From NCBI GenBank assembly GCA_018907035.1, contig JACCIC010000136.1, forward strand, positions 1,274,501 to 1,338,500: DNA of 64,000 nt. Reading direction: 5' to 3'. The DNA is from Sycobia sp. Sy_11 (lineage: Eukaryota; Arthropoda; Insecta; Hymenoptera; Epichrysomallidae). How positions within the stretch are numbered: the stretch's first letter is position 1; every line of letters starts with the position of its first letter. The position numbers and the translations under genes are program-made. Shown piece by piece: positions 34,742 to 46,329 of the stretch. The notes beneath the pieces were generated by a model. It ran no database searches, was not told the DNA's origin, and worked only from the letters and a program-made list of their open reading frames with translations.

Positions 34742-34875
34742 TTCGCGGCATTGCGCTCCGTATGCCGGAGAGGAAAGAAATTTTACTGAAATAAAACTTT
34801 ATGTTCTACGTTTCCAAATCCGAGCATACGCTCTTAATAGACGCACTAATCCTTCTCCGGTTGTTTGCTCACGTC
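34742..34875 (+). repeat. BEL/Pao 5' LTR segment (134 bp)
   Basis: This segment is identical base for base to 40422-40555. It begins TTCGCGGCATTGCG and ends TTTGCTCACGTC. Sequences on both sides then differ from the 3' copy. Either the true LTR is longer and this copy is partly deleted or replaced, or only this block is shared. Confidence 0.85.
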
Positions 34876-35061
34876 ATTATAAAAACATTATGTTTACTTT
34901 AATACGTGCGTGCGTTACCTTTAATAGTTATTATAGTTATTATTAATCTAGTTATATAGTTATCTTTATAGCTAGATATTTAGTGAATTTCAAGTCCACT
35001 GAGCATTTCAAACTAATTTGTTCTTACTTTTATTTTCTGTACGAAACTTGGCAGTAGTAAG

Positions 35062-36411
35062 ATGGCGCCTGTTCTGCTCACACGGCTTGTAGCTATGCAA
35101 AATCAGCGTAATGACGAGATCAAGCAAATCGGTAATAGAATGCGCGAGCGGGCGTTTGACAGTTTGAGTAAGCCAATTATACAAAGCCGTCTCGATACAA
35201 TTAACGATCTTTGGGCCGAGGTGCGTAAAACCCATACAGATATCGTGATGCGCGTTGATACCGCGGGAGAATCATACGTCGCGGAGGATCGATTCGAAAG
35301 TATGCAGCGATCATATGAGGAAACACTCGATTGGCTCCTCACGGCTCTCGCGAAATTTTCTAATAATGAAGAACAAAATACACGTATTCGAGAACGCGTT
35401 GACGAAGAAACTAACGAAAGACCTGCAAAGCTACCGCGTTTAGACTTGCCGCCTTTTTATGGTAAATATGAAGATTGGGATAGTTTTGCCGATATCTTCA
35501 CTACACTCGTACATAAAGCCCCACGTATCGCTGACACAACAAAATTGCAATATCTTAAATCGTGCTTGAAAGGTCCAGCAACGGATTTGATAAAAGATGT
35601 TGCAATTTTAGGAATAAACTATGCGTCAACTTGGCAAATGCTTCGAGATAGGTTCTACAATCCGCGTTTAGCGATTAACAAACTTTTAGACTCGCTTACG
35701 AACATGCCATACTTGAAAAAAGAGTCTGCGATTGATTTGCGCGCGTTTGTCGATGAAATTCGAAGAATTGTTCGAGCCCTCACAAATTTACATGCGCCGG
35801 TGCAGCACTGGGATATATGGCTCGTGCATACGCTCGAAATCCGTTTGGACCCGGAGTCCAGGAAAATGTTGGAAGCTGATTTAATATCAAGGGAGCATCG
35901 AACATCTACTGCCGGATCCGAAGGCGATCGCGATTATTTTTCGCGCTTCCCCAAATTTGAAGATTTAGCTGTCTTCTGAGAAAAACGCGCTCAATCTCTG
36001 TCAGTGATTCAGGCGGATAGAGATGATAAGAAGATTAATCATCAAGCAAATACGAATTCTAATTCACGAAAGGTACATCATACCCGAGCCTTGCAATCTG
36101 CTGCCGCGTCAAAATGTGTTCTTTGTTTAGGCGATCACTATATTGCGCGTTGTCCGACATTTATAGCTAAAAAAGTATTTGATCGCCAAAGTGATGTGTG
36201 TCGATTGAGGCTTTGCTTCAATTGCCTTGGGCTTCACAAAAGTAAGAATTGCGTATCAACTCATCGTTGTAACGTGTGCAAAGAAAAACATCACTCTTTG
36301 TTACATCACCAGCGATCGGGCAATCCGAACGGCGCGCCGACTAAGGGAGCTACTTCCTCGAACAAACCCGAATCAACTTCAGTATCGCGCGTGAGAACCT
36401 TCATAACGTAA
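35062..36411 (+). pseudogene. BEL/Pao Gag
   Basis: ATG 35062 opens 305 codons to a TGA at 35977. The middle has the typical BEL Gag block LPRLDLPPFYGKYEDWDSF (about residues 130-150) and the helical DFFT-type region after it, the DUF1759-like capsid. After the stop the same frame continues from 36004 with cysteine-histidine motifs: CVLCLGDHYIARC, then CFNCLGLHKSKNC, then CNVCKEKHHSLLH. A second stop ends it at 36411. Gag forms the particle and binds element RNA. The two in-frame stops make it defective, unless read-through occurs. Confidence 0.9.
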
Positions 36412-36412
36412 G

Positions 36413-37070
36413 CGCCTGTAGGTTCTGAACTGTCGAGTAATACTTGCAGTACGAAGGCAAATAGGCGCGCTATACTTCTTGCGACAGCTCAGGTTACTGT
36501 TTTCGGCCCGCACGAGAGAAATACGCGCGTTCGCGCTCTGCTTGATCAGGGTTCTAAGGCAACGTTTGTGTCGGAATCGCTTGTCCAAATGCTCGGGTTG
36601 CAAAGGGATCGTATTGAAACACGATTGACGGGCGTCGGAGGCTGTAAGGCTGGAACCGTGAAACACGCAACGAGATTTACTCAATTTACGCAATCACGTG
36701 TTGACGTCAAATTCCAAGTAGAGATCAAGGCCTTTGTTTTGCCGCAACTAACATCGGAAATACCAGCGCGTAATGTGGTTGAACTGGATCTCCATCAGTT
36801 CGAAGGGCTAGAACTTGCTGATCCCGAGTTCTCTGTCTCGGGGCGAGTAGACCTTTTGCTGGGTGCTGATATTTACGGCTAGTTACTTCGTTCCGGTTTG
36901 AAGACTTTCGAAAGATTGTTATTAGTAGCGCAAAATACATCGCTAGGGTGGATCGTCTCAGGCCCAACGCAAAACAATACGTCAGGGCGGGCGGTCGCGT
37001 GTAATCGAGTTTCAATCAAAACGTTACAATGCACCGTTAATAATGATTTAAGCGAAGTACTCCAATGATT
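36413..37070 (+). pseudogene. BEL/Pao aspartic protease
   Basis: The segment reads FGPHERNTRVRALLDQGSKA then TFVSES. The catalytic motif is LLDQGS, the BEL/Pao equivalent of D-S-G, and LLLGADIYG follows about 100 residues later. A TAG occurs right after ADIYG, and another stop is near 37066. The enzyme would cut the Gag-Pol polyprotein. The catalytic aspartate is retained, but the frame to RT is interrupted. Confidence 0.88.
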
Positions 37071-37071
37071 T

Positions 37072-39717
37072 TGGATGCTAGAAGAGATTCCGGACGCAGA
37101 CACAAAATTAAAACCTGACGATGAAGCGTGTGAGAGATTCTTCGAAAAGACACACGTGCGTCGTTCGAACGGTCGATTTGAAGTACGTCTTCCCTTGACG
37201 GCTGAACCGCCGAGCGTAGCTTTTGAGACAAGGAAAATGGCGCTAGGTTCCCTGAAATATCAACAGCAACGTTTTTTACGCGATCGCGACCGGGCGCGTG
37301 AATACACGGATTTCATGGAAACGTATTTAAAGCTCGGCCACATGTCTCGTGTTCCTCAAGACGAAATAGACAACCCTCGTTCATGGTATCTACCTCATAA
37401 CGCTGTTATCTCTGGTCCGGTTGAAAGGTCAAAGATGCGCGTGGTCTTTGACGCCTCGCGCAAAACGCGAGAAAGGTTCTGTCTGAATGACTTTCTTGCG
37501 TCTGGACCCCCGCTCCAAAGTGATCTGTCCCTTGTGCTACTAAATTGGCGTCGGAATCGCTATGTTTTTTCCGCAGACATCGTCAAGATGTTTAGACAGA
37601 TTCGGGTCGCGCGCGAGGACCAAGATTTACAACGCATTCTATAGTCCCCTTCGCCAAAAATAGCGGCCACGGATTACCGTCTAACGACTGTGACTTATGG
37701 GACGGCGTGTGCGCCCTACTTAGCAATACGATCTTTATTGCAATTAGCATCCGATGCGAAAGTGCAATTTCCATTGGGAGCGGCTTGCTTAGAATCAAAC
37801 ACGTATGTTGATGACACTTTCGCGGGGGCAGATGACATTGTTACTGCAGTGCGCAAGCGCGACGAGCTTATAGGAATTTTGCGATCAGCCGGTATAGAGT
37901 TAGATAAATGAGCTGCAAATCACTCAGATTTGTTGCCTGTATCTGCTCAGAATTCAAATAGTGGCATTATTAAAGCAATTGATCGAGATAATACAGTGAA
38001 AGCGCTCGGTGTGCACTGGGACCCCTCCTCGGACGCTTTCATTTTCAGTGCGACGAATCTGAGCTGCAGTACCGGAAAACTCACAAAACGAGCTATATAT
38101 TCAGATATAGCACGTTTATTCGACCCTTTAGGTTGGCTCGCTCCTATCACCGTTAGTGCGAAAATTCTAATGCAGGATTTGTGGATTGAAAAATGCGAAT
38201 GGGACGAGCCTTTATCAATCACAATACGTGAGAGATGGCAACTTTATTGCCAGTCGCTCTCGGCTTTATCCATCTTATCAGTAAATCGGTGGCTCAGTCT
38301 ATCACGGGGTAAATCCTTCGAGATTCACGGATTTTGCGACGCATCCTCTCGTGCTTACGCGGCAGTTATTTATCTACGTATTCATGACGGTAGTGATAAC
38401 TTTCATGTATCACTCCTGACCGCGAAAACGAAAATCGCCCCCGTAAAGACTATGAGCATACCAAATCTTGAGCTTTGCGGTGCCACTCTCCATGTTAAAC
38501 TCGTATTGCATGTACAAAATTTAGATTTTTTAAAAAATGTTTCGATTCGTTTATGGTCCGACAGTCAGATCGTTTTAACTTGGCTAAAAAAGCATCCTTG
38601 TTCTTGGAAGGTGTTCGTCGCAAATCGCGTCTCCATGATACAAACCTCGCTGCCATCCGCGACGTGGTCTCACGTTCCGACGAAACAAAATCCCGCGGAC
38701 CTGGCAACTCGAGGTTTGACACCTGGTGAGTTGCAGTCGACTGGCCTATGGTGGCAGGGACCAACGTGGCTCGCCTCTGAAACTGGTAATTGGCCCCAGC
38801 CACCAGTGGTTCAAAAGGTGTTGCATATACAGTCAGGCACTGACGAGCCAGTGCTCCTGACAAGATTCTTGTGCCTTGTTCGACTCACTCAGATAACAGC
38901 ATGGTGCTTGCGACCTTTACTGCAGCTCCGACGTCGTCAGGCTGGTGAAGCGACTCTTCCGAATTTACTCACGACGACTGAACTGACTTATGCGCGACTC
39001 GTTCTTATTAAATTATCACAAGCTCACGCTTTTTCTTCAGATATCGAGCATTTAAAAGCAGGAAAACCGTTGTTAAAACACAATCCGTTACACAAACTGC
39101 AGCCGTTTGTCGATCACGATAGCATTTTACGCGTCGGAGGGAGACTTGGAAATGCTGAATTATCGCGACAAATGCAGCATCCACCTATAGTGCCACGTTT
39201 CTCATCACTTAGTATACTGTTTGTACGATTTGCTCACCGATGTGTGCTACATGGTGGACCTACCCTTACATTAAGCATTCTGTTGCGTTTTACATGGATT
39301 ATTGGAATGCGACAGTTAGTTAAGTCTGCGATTTTTAAATGCATTACTTGTCAGAGACAAAAACCACGTTTAGCACAACAGCTTATGGGCGATCTTCCGA
39401 CTGCGCGTGTAACTCCAGCTCGTCCTTTTACTACGACAGGAATGGATTACGCTGGCCCTTTCTATTTGCGTACCTCCAAGCGGCGTGGACAGCGTTCATA
39501 TAAAGGTTACATAGCACTCTTCGTCTGCTGCGCTATTAAAGCTATCCATTTAGAGCTCGTCAGTGACTTAACAACGGCAACGTTTATCGCTGCATTTAGA
39601 AGATTTGTTAGTCGAAGAGGGCTTTGTAAACAACTCTTTAGCGATAATGCAACAAACTATAAAGGAGCCGACATCGAACTTCAAGCTATGTTTAAGGCAG
39701 CCTCTAAATTCTACTAA
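37072..39717 (+). pseudogene. BEL/Pao reverse transcriptase, RNase H and integrase N-part
   Basis: RT is readable from 37075 (FEVRLPLTAEPPSVAFETRK, VVFDASRKTRE, FSADIVKMFRQI) and breaks at 37644. It resumes with the active-site block SNTYVDDTFAGADD near 37805. A TGA at about 37909 replaces a tryptophan codon. The long open run 37930-39717 holds the connection (DIARLFDPLGWLAPITVSAK), RNase H (HGFCDASSRAYAAVIY; NLELCGA; LWSDSQIVLTWL) and the HHCC zinc region. It then enters the integrase core, with D in TTGMDYAGPF and D in LFSDNATNYKGA. A frameshift ends it near 39710. The residues are mostly intact, so the decay is recent or partial. Confidence 0.92.
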
Positions 39718-40370
39718 ATTCTCTCTTGCAGCGACGCTGGCCAACGATGGAACTTCGTGGTCCTTTATTCCTCCAACGACGCCCCATTACGGAGGTTTAT
39801 GGGAAGCTGGCGTGAAATCCACAAAAAGTCTCCTACGAAAGACGATTGGCGAGGACAAGCTCACATTTGAAGAGCTTTCTACCGTCTTAGCTGAAATAGA
39901 GTCCTGCTTAAACTCGCGGCCGTTATGTCAGTTAACTTCTGATCCTGAAGATCTACAGGCATTAACGCCATCGCACTTTCTAATTGGTTCGGCGTCAGGC
40001 ATTATAGCAGATGAAGAGACGCCGTCGGTCCCTGAGAACCGCCTCGATCGTTTTCAACTTCTCCAACGTATCTGAGATCAATTTTTGAGACGTTGATCCC
40101 ACGAGTATGTGCTGCAGATGCAGGAGAGAGGGAAGTGGCAGGAATCGACTATTAATTTTGCTGTCGGCCAACTTGTCCTATTGAAGGACGATCGATATCC
40201 GCCTGCTAAATGGCCATTGGGACGCGTCATAAAAGTCCATCCCGGACCAGATGGCCTGGTCCGAGTTGTCACACTGAAAACGGCCATTAATACGCTTCGT
40301 AGACACGTCGCCTGTCTTGCGCCTTTAAACCTTCACCATCCGAACGATCAAAAAAAAAAAGAAAAACATG
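39700..40370 (+). pseudogene. BEL/Pao integrase C-terminal part
   Basis: In a shifted frame the core continues with FIPPTTPHYGGLWEAGVKS, carrying the catalytic glutamate in WEAG. It goes on with LNSRPLCQLTSDPEDLQALT, then the C-terminal segment GQLVLLKDDRYPPAKWPLGR, a BEL/Pao hallmark. Two TGA stops near 40074-40090 replace tryptophan codons. A poly-A run at 40347 precedes the purine-rich tract and the 3' LTR segment. Confidence 0.9.
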
Positions 40371-40421
40371 GTAAAGTGAGTACTTGATTTTTTCGTCCAG
40401 AGGACGAAGGCGGGCGGAATG

Positions 40422-40555
40422 TTCGCGGCATTGCGCTCCGTATGCCGGAGAGGAAAGAAATTTTACTGAAATAAAACTTTATGTTCTACGTTTCCAAATC
40501 CGAGCATACGCTCTTAATAGACGCACTAATCCTTCTCCGGTTGTTTGCTCACGTC
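40422..40555 (+). repeat. BEL/Pao 3' LTR segment (134 bp)
   Basis: Identical to 34742-34875. It starts with TG at 40420-40421, which fits the usual TG of an LTR. The CpG-rich sequence that follows to about 41340, ending in AATAAATGTGTG, may be the rest of a longer LTR. Confidence 0.85.
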
Positions 40556-41398
40556 GAGGAATAAGAAGGACGGCAGATGTGCGCCCGGTCATATACAGCA
40601 ATATACGCTGTCCCTCCCTCCCACTCAGGTAGCAATTGACCGTGCTCGGTAATTTCGAGTCCGCGCGGACTCTTGGTGCAATCCATCGAAACACTATATT
40701 GAGCCCTAAAATGACAGTTTCTATATGAGAGGGGACGAGATCTTTTAGCATCGCTGCGCAGAAGATTCGAGGAGAGTGGCAGTGTATTGCTAGAGCTTCG
40801 AAGGGTAACTTGAGAACAGCGGTTTCAAAAGTGCTAAAATTGATAGAATTCTCTCGGCTGTTTGTGCGTAAATTCTTGTTTGGTGGCGTGCGTGCTTTAC
40901 GTTGAGTGTAATCGAAAGTGTCCTCGTGTAACCAGCGACGCAGCTTCTACAGGGATAGCGACGGGGCAACCTGTGACGCTATCAGAGATCGCTCTTAGAT
41001 CGCTGGGGTGTTTTGTGGAATGTTTCTGCCCTCAGATCGGCAAACCCGACGTTACCGCAGTGTTTTCCGAGACGTCGGAGCTACGGTGCGCCTTGTATGT
41101 GAAAAAACACATTCCTTCCTTTCTTAATTTGTGTCGGCGTCAGGCTGGCTATCGAGCGTCACTGAAGTAGAATGGCCATTCTTTCTCTCGTTTGTTGAGG
41201 TATTTAGTTATATGTTAGTTTACGCGCGATTCATTGATTATTTCAATTGATTATTGTTACTGGTTGTGTGTAGTGTATGTGTGCGTGTTGTATCATAATG
41301 CGCGTTATTCTTAGGTTTTCGAATAAATGTGTGAATTGCTAACGTGTGTATATGTGTGAATATATATATATGTATGTATATGTGTATATGTATATATG

Positions 41399-41443
<45 letters not shown>

Positions 41444-42424
41444 TAAGCTACGTTATATATATGTATATTTTAGGGTTATTGTAATCATTGGTACTTAAAG
41501 GGCTTTTCCCCCACATGAGACTGGGGTTTTTTATGCCGGATAAGTGCCAATTGTGTTTTATTACAATTTATAATTAAAAATATTATTTATTTAGCTAAAT
41601 TATATCGATTTGTATTATTTGCACCTTCCCTCCTTCAATGAACTTCTTTTAACTGTCTTATATTTATATATATATATAGTAGAGGTGAGACTTACTACTA
41701 TTATTATTACTTATTATTTATATTATTATTTATATTTATTCAGGTGTTTTACTTTAGTTGCTTATATATTTAAACACAAACATTGTTGAACCAATTTATC
41801 TATCTCAATGTTAAATTTAATTCTTTTAAATATAATAAGATACAGAAGAATATTATAGTAATAATGCTTAGTAACAACAAAGGTAAAGAAAGTGATGCAA
41901 AATTTAAATATTCCGCTTTTAGTAGTTATTTTTGTTCATATAACTGTTAACTAATTTTTATATACCAATTCTTTATAATTTGGTGTATTTTCTATATTCA
42001 AAAATGGTTAAACTTTAAGGGCCTGATGTCTGTCATCTGTAGAGAGAGACAGCTCAAAAAGTTTTACGACCATTCTTAAAGTTTGGCATCTGTGCCACTC
42101 TCTTCATCTTTGTTGTTCCAATGCAAAGGAGGTCTCAGCAGAGGCGAGGTTGATTCGTCATAACGAGCGTCGATTGTCGCGCGTTTTTTTACGCGTCTCA
42201 CTCATTTAGAACGAAATTTGAAAATAGGTTCAAAACTCGTTCAAACTTTAAATGCGGATGTTACAATTACTTTTATTATTTTATTATTTTTAAAATTTTT
42301 AATTTTTAATCTTTTTTTATGTTATTGAACGTCGTTCTATTTATACTTCCAAATACAGGTGCTAATTAGCGGCGAAGGTTTACGATGTGTTTGTAAATAA
42401 AGCACATTTACAGTATAACAGTGG
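40556..42424. other. CpG-rich then AT-rich intron DNA
   Basis: 40556-41340 is CpG-rich, in contrast to the intron, and probably belongs to the BEL element (see 40422-40555). No coding frame has a motif. After the TA/TG tract the sequence is AT-rich without a gene. Confidence 0.4.
41361..41440. repeat. TA/TG compound microsatellite
   Basis: Alternating TATATGTATG units pass into pure TA over about 80 bases. Confidence 0.9.
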
Positions 42425-42515
42425 TGCTTGTGTCAACCGACCGAGATCGGGATTTGAACTCAGATCATCAAGTTACTCTAGTCCTTCGCTCTAGCAATCG
42501 AGACATCGCAGGCCT
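42425..42515 (-). repeat. tRNA-related sequence (SINE head or tRNA pseudogene)
   Basis: On the - strand the sequence contains an A-box-like CTCGATTGCTAGAGCG and, about 40 bases later, a good B-box GAGTTCAAATCCC. This is the order and spacing of an RNA polymerase III tRNA promoter. The acceptor arms do not pair well and no clean anticodon loop is evident, so it is not a functional tRNA gene. A tRNA-derived SINE is the most likely source. Confidence 0.6.
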
Positions 42516-42570
42516 CTAATTTGATCAAATTTAATTTTATTTTTAGTAATAATTTCTATTTCACATTATC

Positions 42571-42655
42571 CGGGGATGATAGTAAACAAGGGTAGTCTGA
42601 CTATCATTATTTTAGAATTACATATTATATCGTAAGGATTGTAAGACCGATCATA
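42571..42655 (+). repeat. Penelope-like tail fragment
   Basis: GTAAACAAGGGTAGTCTGAC, then CATTATTTTAG and GATTGTAAGACCGATC, follow the tail of the Penelope-like copies in order and orientation, with the AT tract almost absent. It resembles the fragment at 30812, suggesting an older subfamily. Confidence 0.65.
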
Positions 42656-42659
42656 GTAC

Positions 42660-43889
42660 ATTGTATCATATATTATTTTCCCATACGAGGGCGCTTTTTC
42701 TTTCTTAAAGAAATTGAATGGCAAACTTATAGAATTCAACAATGTCAAATCCCCCCTTTCATGTGTTAATCATGCTTAGATAGAACGAGCAAGTATAATG
42801 ATACTCACTCTAGAAGAAGTTACCAGGTCCAGATGATAATTGCTCTAAAATAAATTGCCCTAACATAAAATGTAATTCGCTGAATTTGTAAAAAATATAA
42901 TATTATTTTATTTTCCCTTAAGGTTATTCCTGCAATTTATTTGAATTTTATAACATTAAATTGAATGATTTCCTTTTCTTTGGAAATTTATAAAGTATGT
43001 TATGAAGAGATGCACGATCGAGAGGTGGGGATGCAGGTGGTGAAGCCGCCCTTTTCTAAAAATAAATAAGACTAAATAATTTAGATTATAAGTTTATTAA
43101 TAGTCTACTCTTAAATTAAAATTTAAAAAAATTTCATAGCATAATAAATAGAATTGAAAATTAAAATGGTACGGAAAACTGAGAATCCTACCGGACTACA
43201 CGGTTTCGTTCATTTGCTTTCTGATTGGTCGGGAAGCGGTCATAAATACTTTTCCTCCCTAGGGAGGAAAAGTAGTATTGTGCTCTTTCTGCAGACAGCT
43301 GCAGACAAACGTATTTTGCACCCCGAGTGCGGGAAAAATATTTATTCATTTATCATAAGTAAATTATCTTGTGCTGGTGATACGTAGCAATCGACAATAA
43401 AGAATTTTCCAAATTTTGATCTTACAAACACTGTACCCATTTCTAAACTACCTTGTTGAAAACTGATGTCAATATTTTTATTAACATAAAAAAAATATAT
43501 CAAGCAACTTCTGACAAATCTTGCACTTCTTCCTCTTCTTCTATTGTGAAATTCCCTGACAACACGAGTAATTTTAAGACTATTAATATTAAATTTATTT
43601 TTCATTTTAAGGCAAGATTATTATAATTACGTTACTGTAATCTTTATGATAATTATGTATAACTAGTTTCATCTTTGGAGATCGTGCTTTCATCTGAAGT
43701 ATCTTTAAATTATTATATTTTTGTATTGCTACAAGGCTGTCTGCAATATGTGTTTTTGAAAAATTAAAAAATAGAGAAAAAAATATTTCTAGTGTTAGAA
43801 TATTTATTTCTATTGTTAATATTAATTATTCTTAATATTATAAAAATTTGATCGAATTTAAATATTAGCTTTTAATATTGAATTAGTTA
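42660..43889. other. AT-rich intron DNA with a perfect palindrome
   Basis: No gene was recognised. A - strand open run of 87 codons at 43342-43605 has no known motif and is not counted as a gene. The palindrome at 43247-43274 is listed separately. Confidence 0.45.
43247..43274. repeat. 28-bp perfect palindrome
   Basis: TACTTTTCCTCCCT is immediately followed by its exact inverse AGGGAGGAAAAGTA with no loop. A near-match (AATAC) continues on both sides. Confidence 0.95.
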
Positions 43890-43904
43890 TCAAATTGCAA
43901 TTAA

Positions 43905-44345
43905 AATTTTAAATTTTGCCATTTTGATGAGATACACCTTGGTTGCTATCAAAGCGTCTAATTCCTCGCCTTCAATAGTTTTCGGCATTCCGGGGCGATC
44001 CTTGTCTTCATCTTTACAATCACCACTTTTCAACTGTTTGAACCACTCGCGGCACATCGATTCACTTATACATTCCGTCCTATAGTTAAGTAAATAAGTA
44101 AGTAAGTAAGTTTTCGAAAGTAAACAATAGAACTTAGTCGCACTTTTCCTCATATTAAAGAATAAAAGCAGTGCTTCACACAAATGATGCTTATTTGGCT
44201 GGACACTCACCATGATTTTGAAATCTCACCGAAAATAATGCTCAAATATAATGCTGCAAAGTTGTTGTCAGATACACAGCTTGCAAATATAACATATGAG
44301 GTCTGACATTTCGGCCTGGGATCCACTGATAGCGCCATCTTTTCA
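43905..44345 (-). mobile_element. mariner relic, family G (N-terminal half)
   Basis: In reverse, MVSVQPNKHHLCEALLLFFN begins a mariner DNA-binding domain, which continues to CREWFKQLKSGDCKDEDKDR and EGEELDALI. A (TAAG)n-like insertion (about 44088-44110) adds a repeated TYLLTYLL stretch in the middle. The catalytic half is missing. A terminal-repeat-like CATATGAGGTCTGACATTTC is at 44293. Confidence 0.8.
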
Positions 44346-45769
44346 TACATTGAATTGTACACCCAATATTTCTTATGATATTTCGATTGGCCTATTTTTA
44401 CTAATTTTTTTTCTCATGCCCTGGAACAAACACTTACAAATTATATTTGAATAGATTTTTATCCGTAAGAAATTGCTTTGCTACTTTAGCCCTTTGACCA
44501 TAACTTCAACTTCCAATTTATTTTTTCTAATAATATTTATAATAGCTTTGTAGTTTTTATATAGAACATTTCTAATAGTATAAATATTTAACTCTTCATT
44601 ACCAATTTTACGCTCAATTTATGCATCAAGCTTTTGCTTTACTTATGATATATATATTTTTAGTTTTTTTTTTTGGTCAAAATTGCTTATTAGTTCCAAA
44701 ACATTGTGAAGATTCTTTGTATGGAATTTCGAAAGTATTTTTTTGGTATGATATTCTTAGCATTGTTTCAGTTCACTCCCTGTAGATGCAGCTTCAGTGC
44801 ATATAAATATTTATTGCATTTATTCAGGAGATTGAAACTTTGCAAAATTCTTTGACTCCATATTAAAAAATCATATTCACCACAGATGCGGGAGTTCAAT
44901 AAATAGTTTCAAACCGAATTTTTTTGATCAATTATTTACACGGAATGGTTATTAAATATAAACATAAGCAAACAAATCTACTAAGTTTGTTCATTTAAGC
45001 TCACTGTAACCAATTACAGTTACTCGCTTCACAGCGCTCAATCTAATTCCGAAAGCATTATGTTAATATTCTGGTTTTCCATCTGCATATATTCTTTTAT
45101 TGTAATACATTTTTTTTATCTTTTTATACCTGAACATAATAGAGTAAAATGTGATTTGTTTTTCCTGATCTTGTCTTTTCCTTTCAAAACGGTCCTGGCG
45201 CTACCCCGTAAGCTAAAACGAGGGAAAAAGGGAAGAGAATTTTCCACAAAACGTTTTTATATTCAATACAGATAAATTATATATTTCAGATAAAAATGTA
45301 CTTAAACACGCACTTGAACTTTTCTTTAAAAATTTAAAAATGCCTAATTCTTTTAAAAATTTGACTTAAGTTATGAAATTCAATGTGCGTATAATGGGAT
45401 TAAATAGTATTTTATAAACGACATCGTGACATATGCATACGAAGTAGGTTCCATATTTATTTGATTTCTCGTAAATTATTTTATTTACCGCTTCAATTAT
45501 GACAATCTGTCTTTGATCTTCTCTTGGAAACGAAAATTATAATCTGTGTTCTGTTTATCAATAGAAAGATTTTTTTATATGTACATAATTGTATATTTTA
45601 ATTTGGTACTCAGTTTACGTCGTCGATTCGCTCAAACTTCTTTAATCCATTTCTGTATTAGAATTGTCCTACTACGGGAAATATTCACAAAAGTTTTATG
45701 CAAAGGCAGTATATAGGTGACACACAATATATTGGTTACTAATCTATATATTTCTTTTCTTTTGCATAA
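44346..45769. other. AT-rich intron DNA
   Basis: No gene or element was recognised. The frame at 45060-45275 is hydrophobic low-complexity and is probably chance. Confidence 0.5.
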
Positions 45770-45789
45770 TTCTCTTTTTCGTATTTCAT

Positions 45790-46325
45790 CTTTTTGAAAT
45801 TGATGTTGGTATTGCCTTTAGTAAGAGTGGGTATATTTCGTTCTTTTGGTGACCCATGTTTCATCCATGATTATGAAACAGTGCAAAAATTCCAAACATT
45901 CCCAAACATTCAACTGAAACATCTTCACGACGCTGTTTTTGTTCCATTGTGAGCAAGCGTGGCACCCATCTTGCGCATAGCTTTGTCATCTCGAAATTTT
46001 CAGTTAATATGTGATGTACCGCACATTTTGAAATGCCTACCATGTCTGCTATCTCGCGCACTTTCAGTCGATGATCATCCAGTACCGCTTTATGGATTTC
46101 CTTCAACATTTCTGGAGTCGTGATCTGGTTTCGTCGACCACTGCGATGCTCATCTTGGCAGCTCGTATAGCATTGGTTAAACTCTGCTACCTAATATTTT
46201 ACTGTTGCAAACGAAAGAGCAGTCTCACCCAGAGTAGAGTCTAGTTAAGCTTTTTTATTGGTTGAGCTGAGCCCTTTTAAATAAAAGTATTGTATCACAT
46301 AACGATGACCAATTTTTTCCATGTT
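45790..46325 (-). mobile_element. mariner relic, family H (N-terminal half)
   Basis: In reverse from 46322 a broken start (MEKIGHRYVIQYF) leads into the intact run 45861-46109. That run carries DDHRLKVREIADMVGISKCA and the linker ARWVPRLLTMEQKQR. The type is close to family C but distinct. The catalytic half is absent. Confidence 0.82.
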
Positions 46326-46329
46326 TACA

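Larger units (their letters stand above)
34742..40555 (+). mobile_element. BEL/Pao LTR retrotransposon
   Basis: Two identical 134-base terminal segments enclose gag, zinc knuckles, protease, reverse transcriptase, RNase H and integrase on the + strand. The RT carries YVDDT and the integrase follows RNase H, both as in BEL/Pao. A purine-rich tract (GGACGAAGGCGGGCGGAA) directly precedes the 3' copy, as expected for the plus-strand primer. The element lies in the large semaphorin intron in the sense orientation. The coding region is broken at several places. Confidence 0.93.

Noticed and set aside
42425..42515. Functional tRNA gene on the - strand
   Set aside because: A and B boxes are present, but the acceptor arms do not pair and no clear anticodon loop can be drawn.
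43342..43605. 87-codon - strand frame
   Set aside because: Protein-like in part, but no motif was recognised and it overlaps AT-rich low-complexity sequence. It is left as non-coding.
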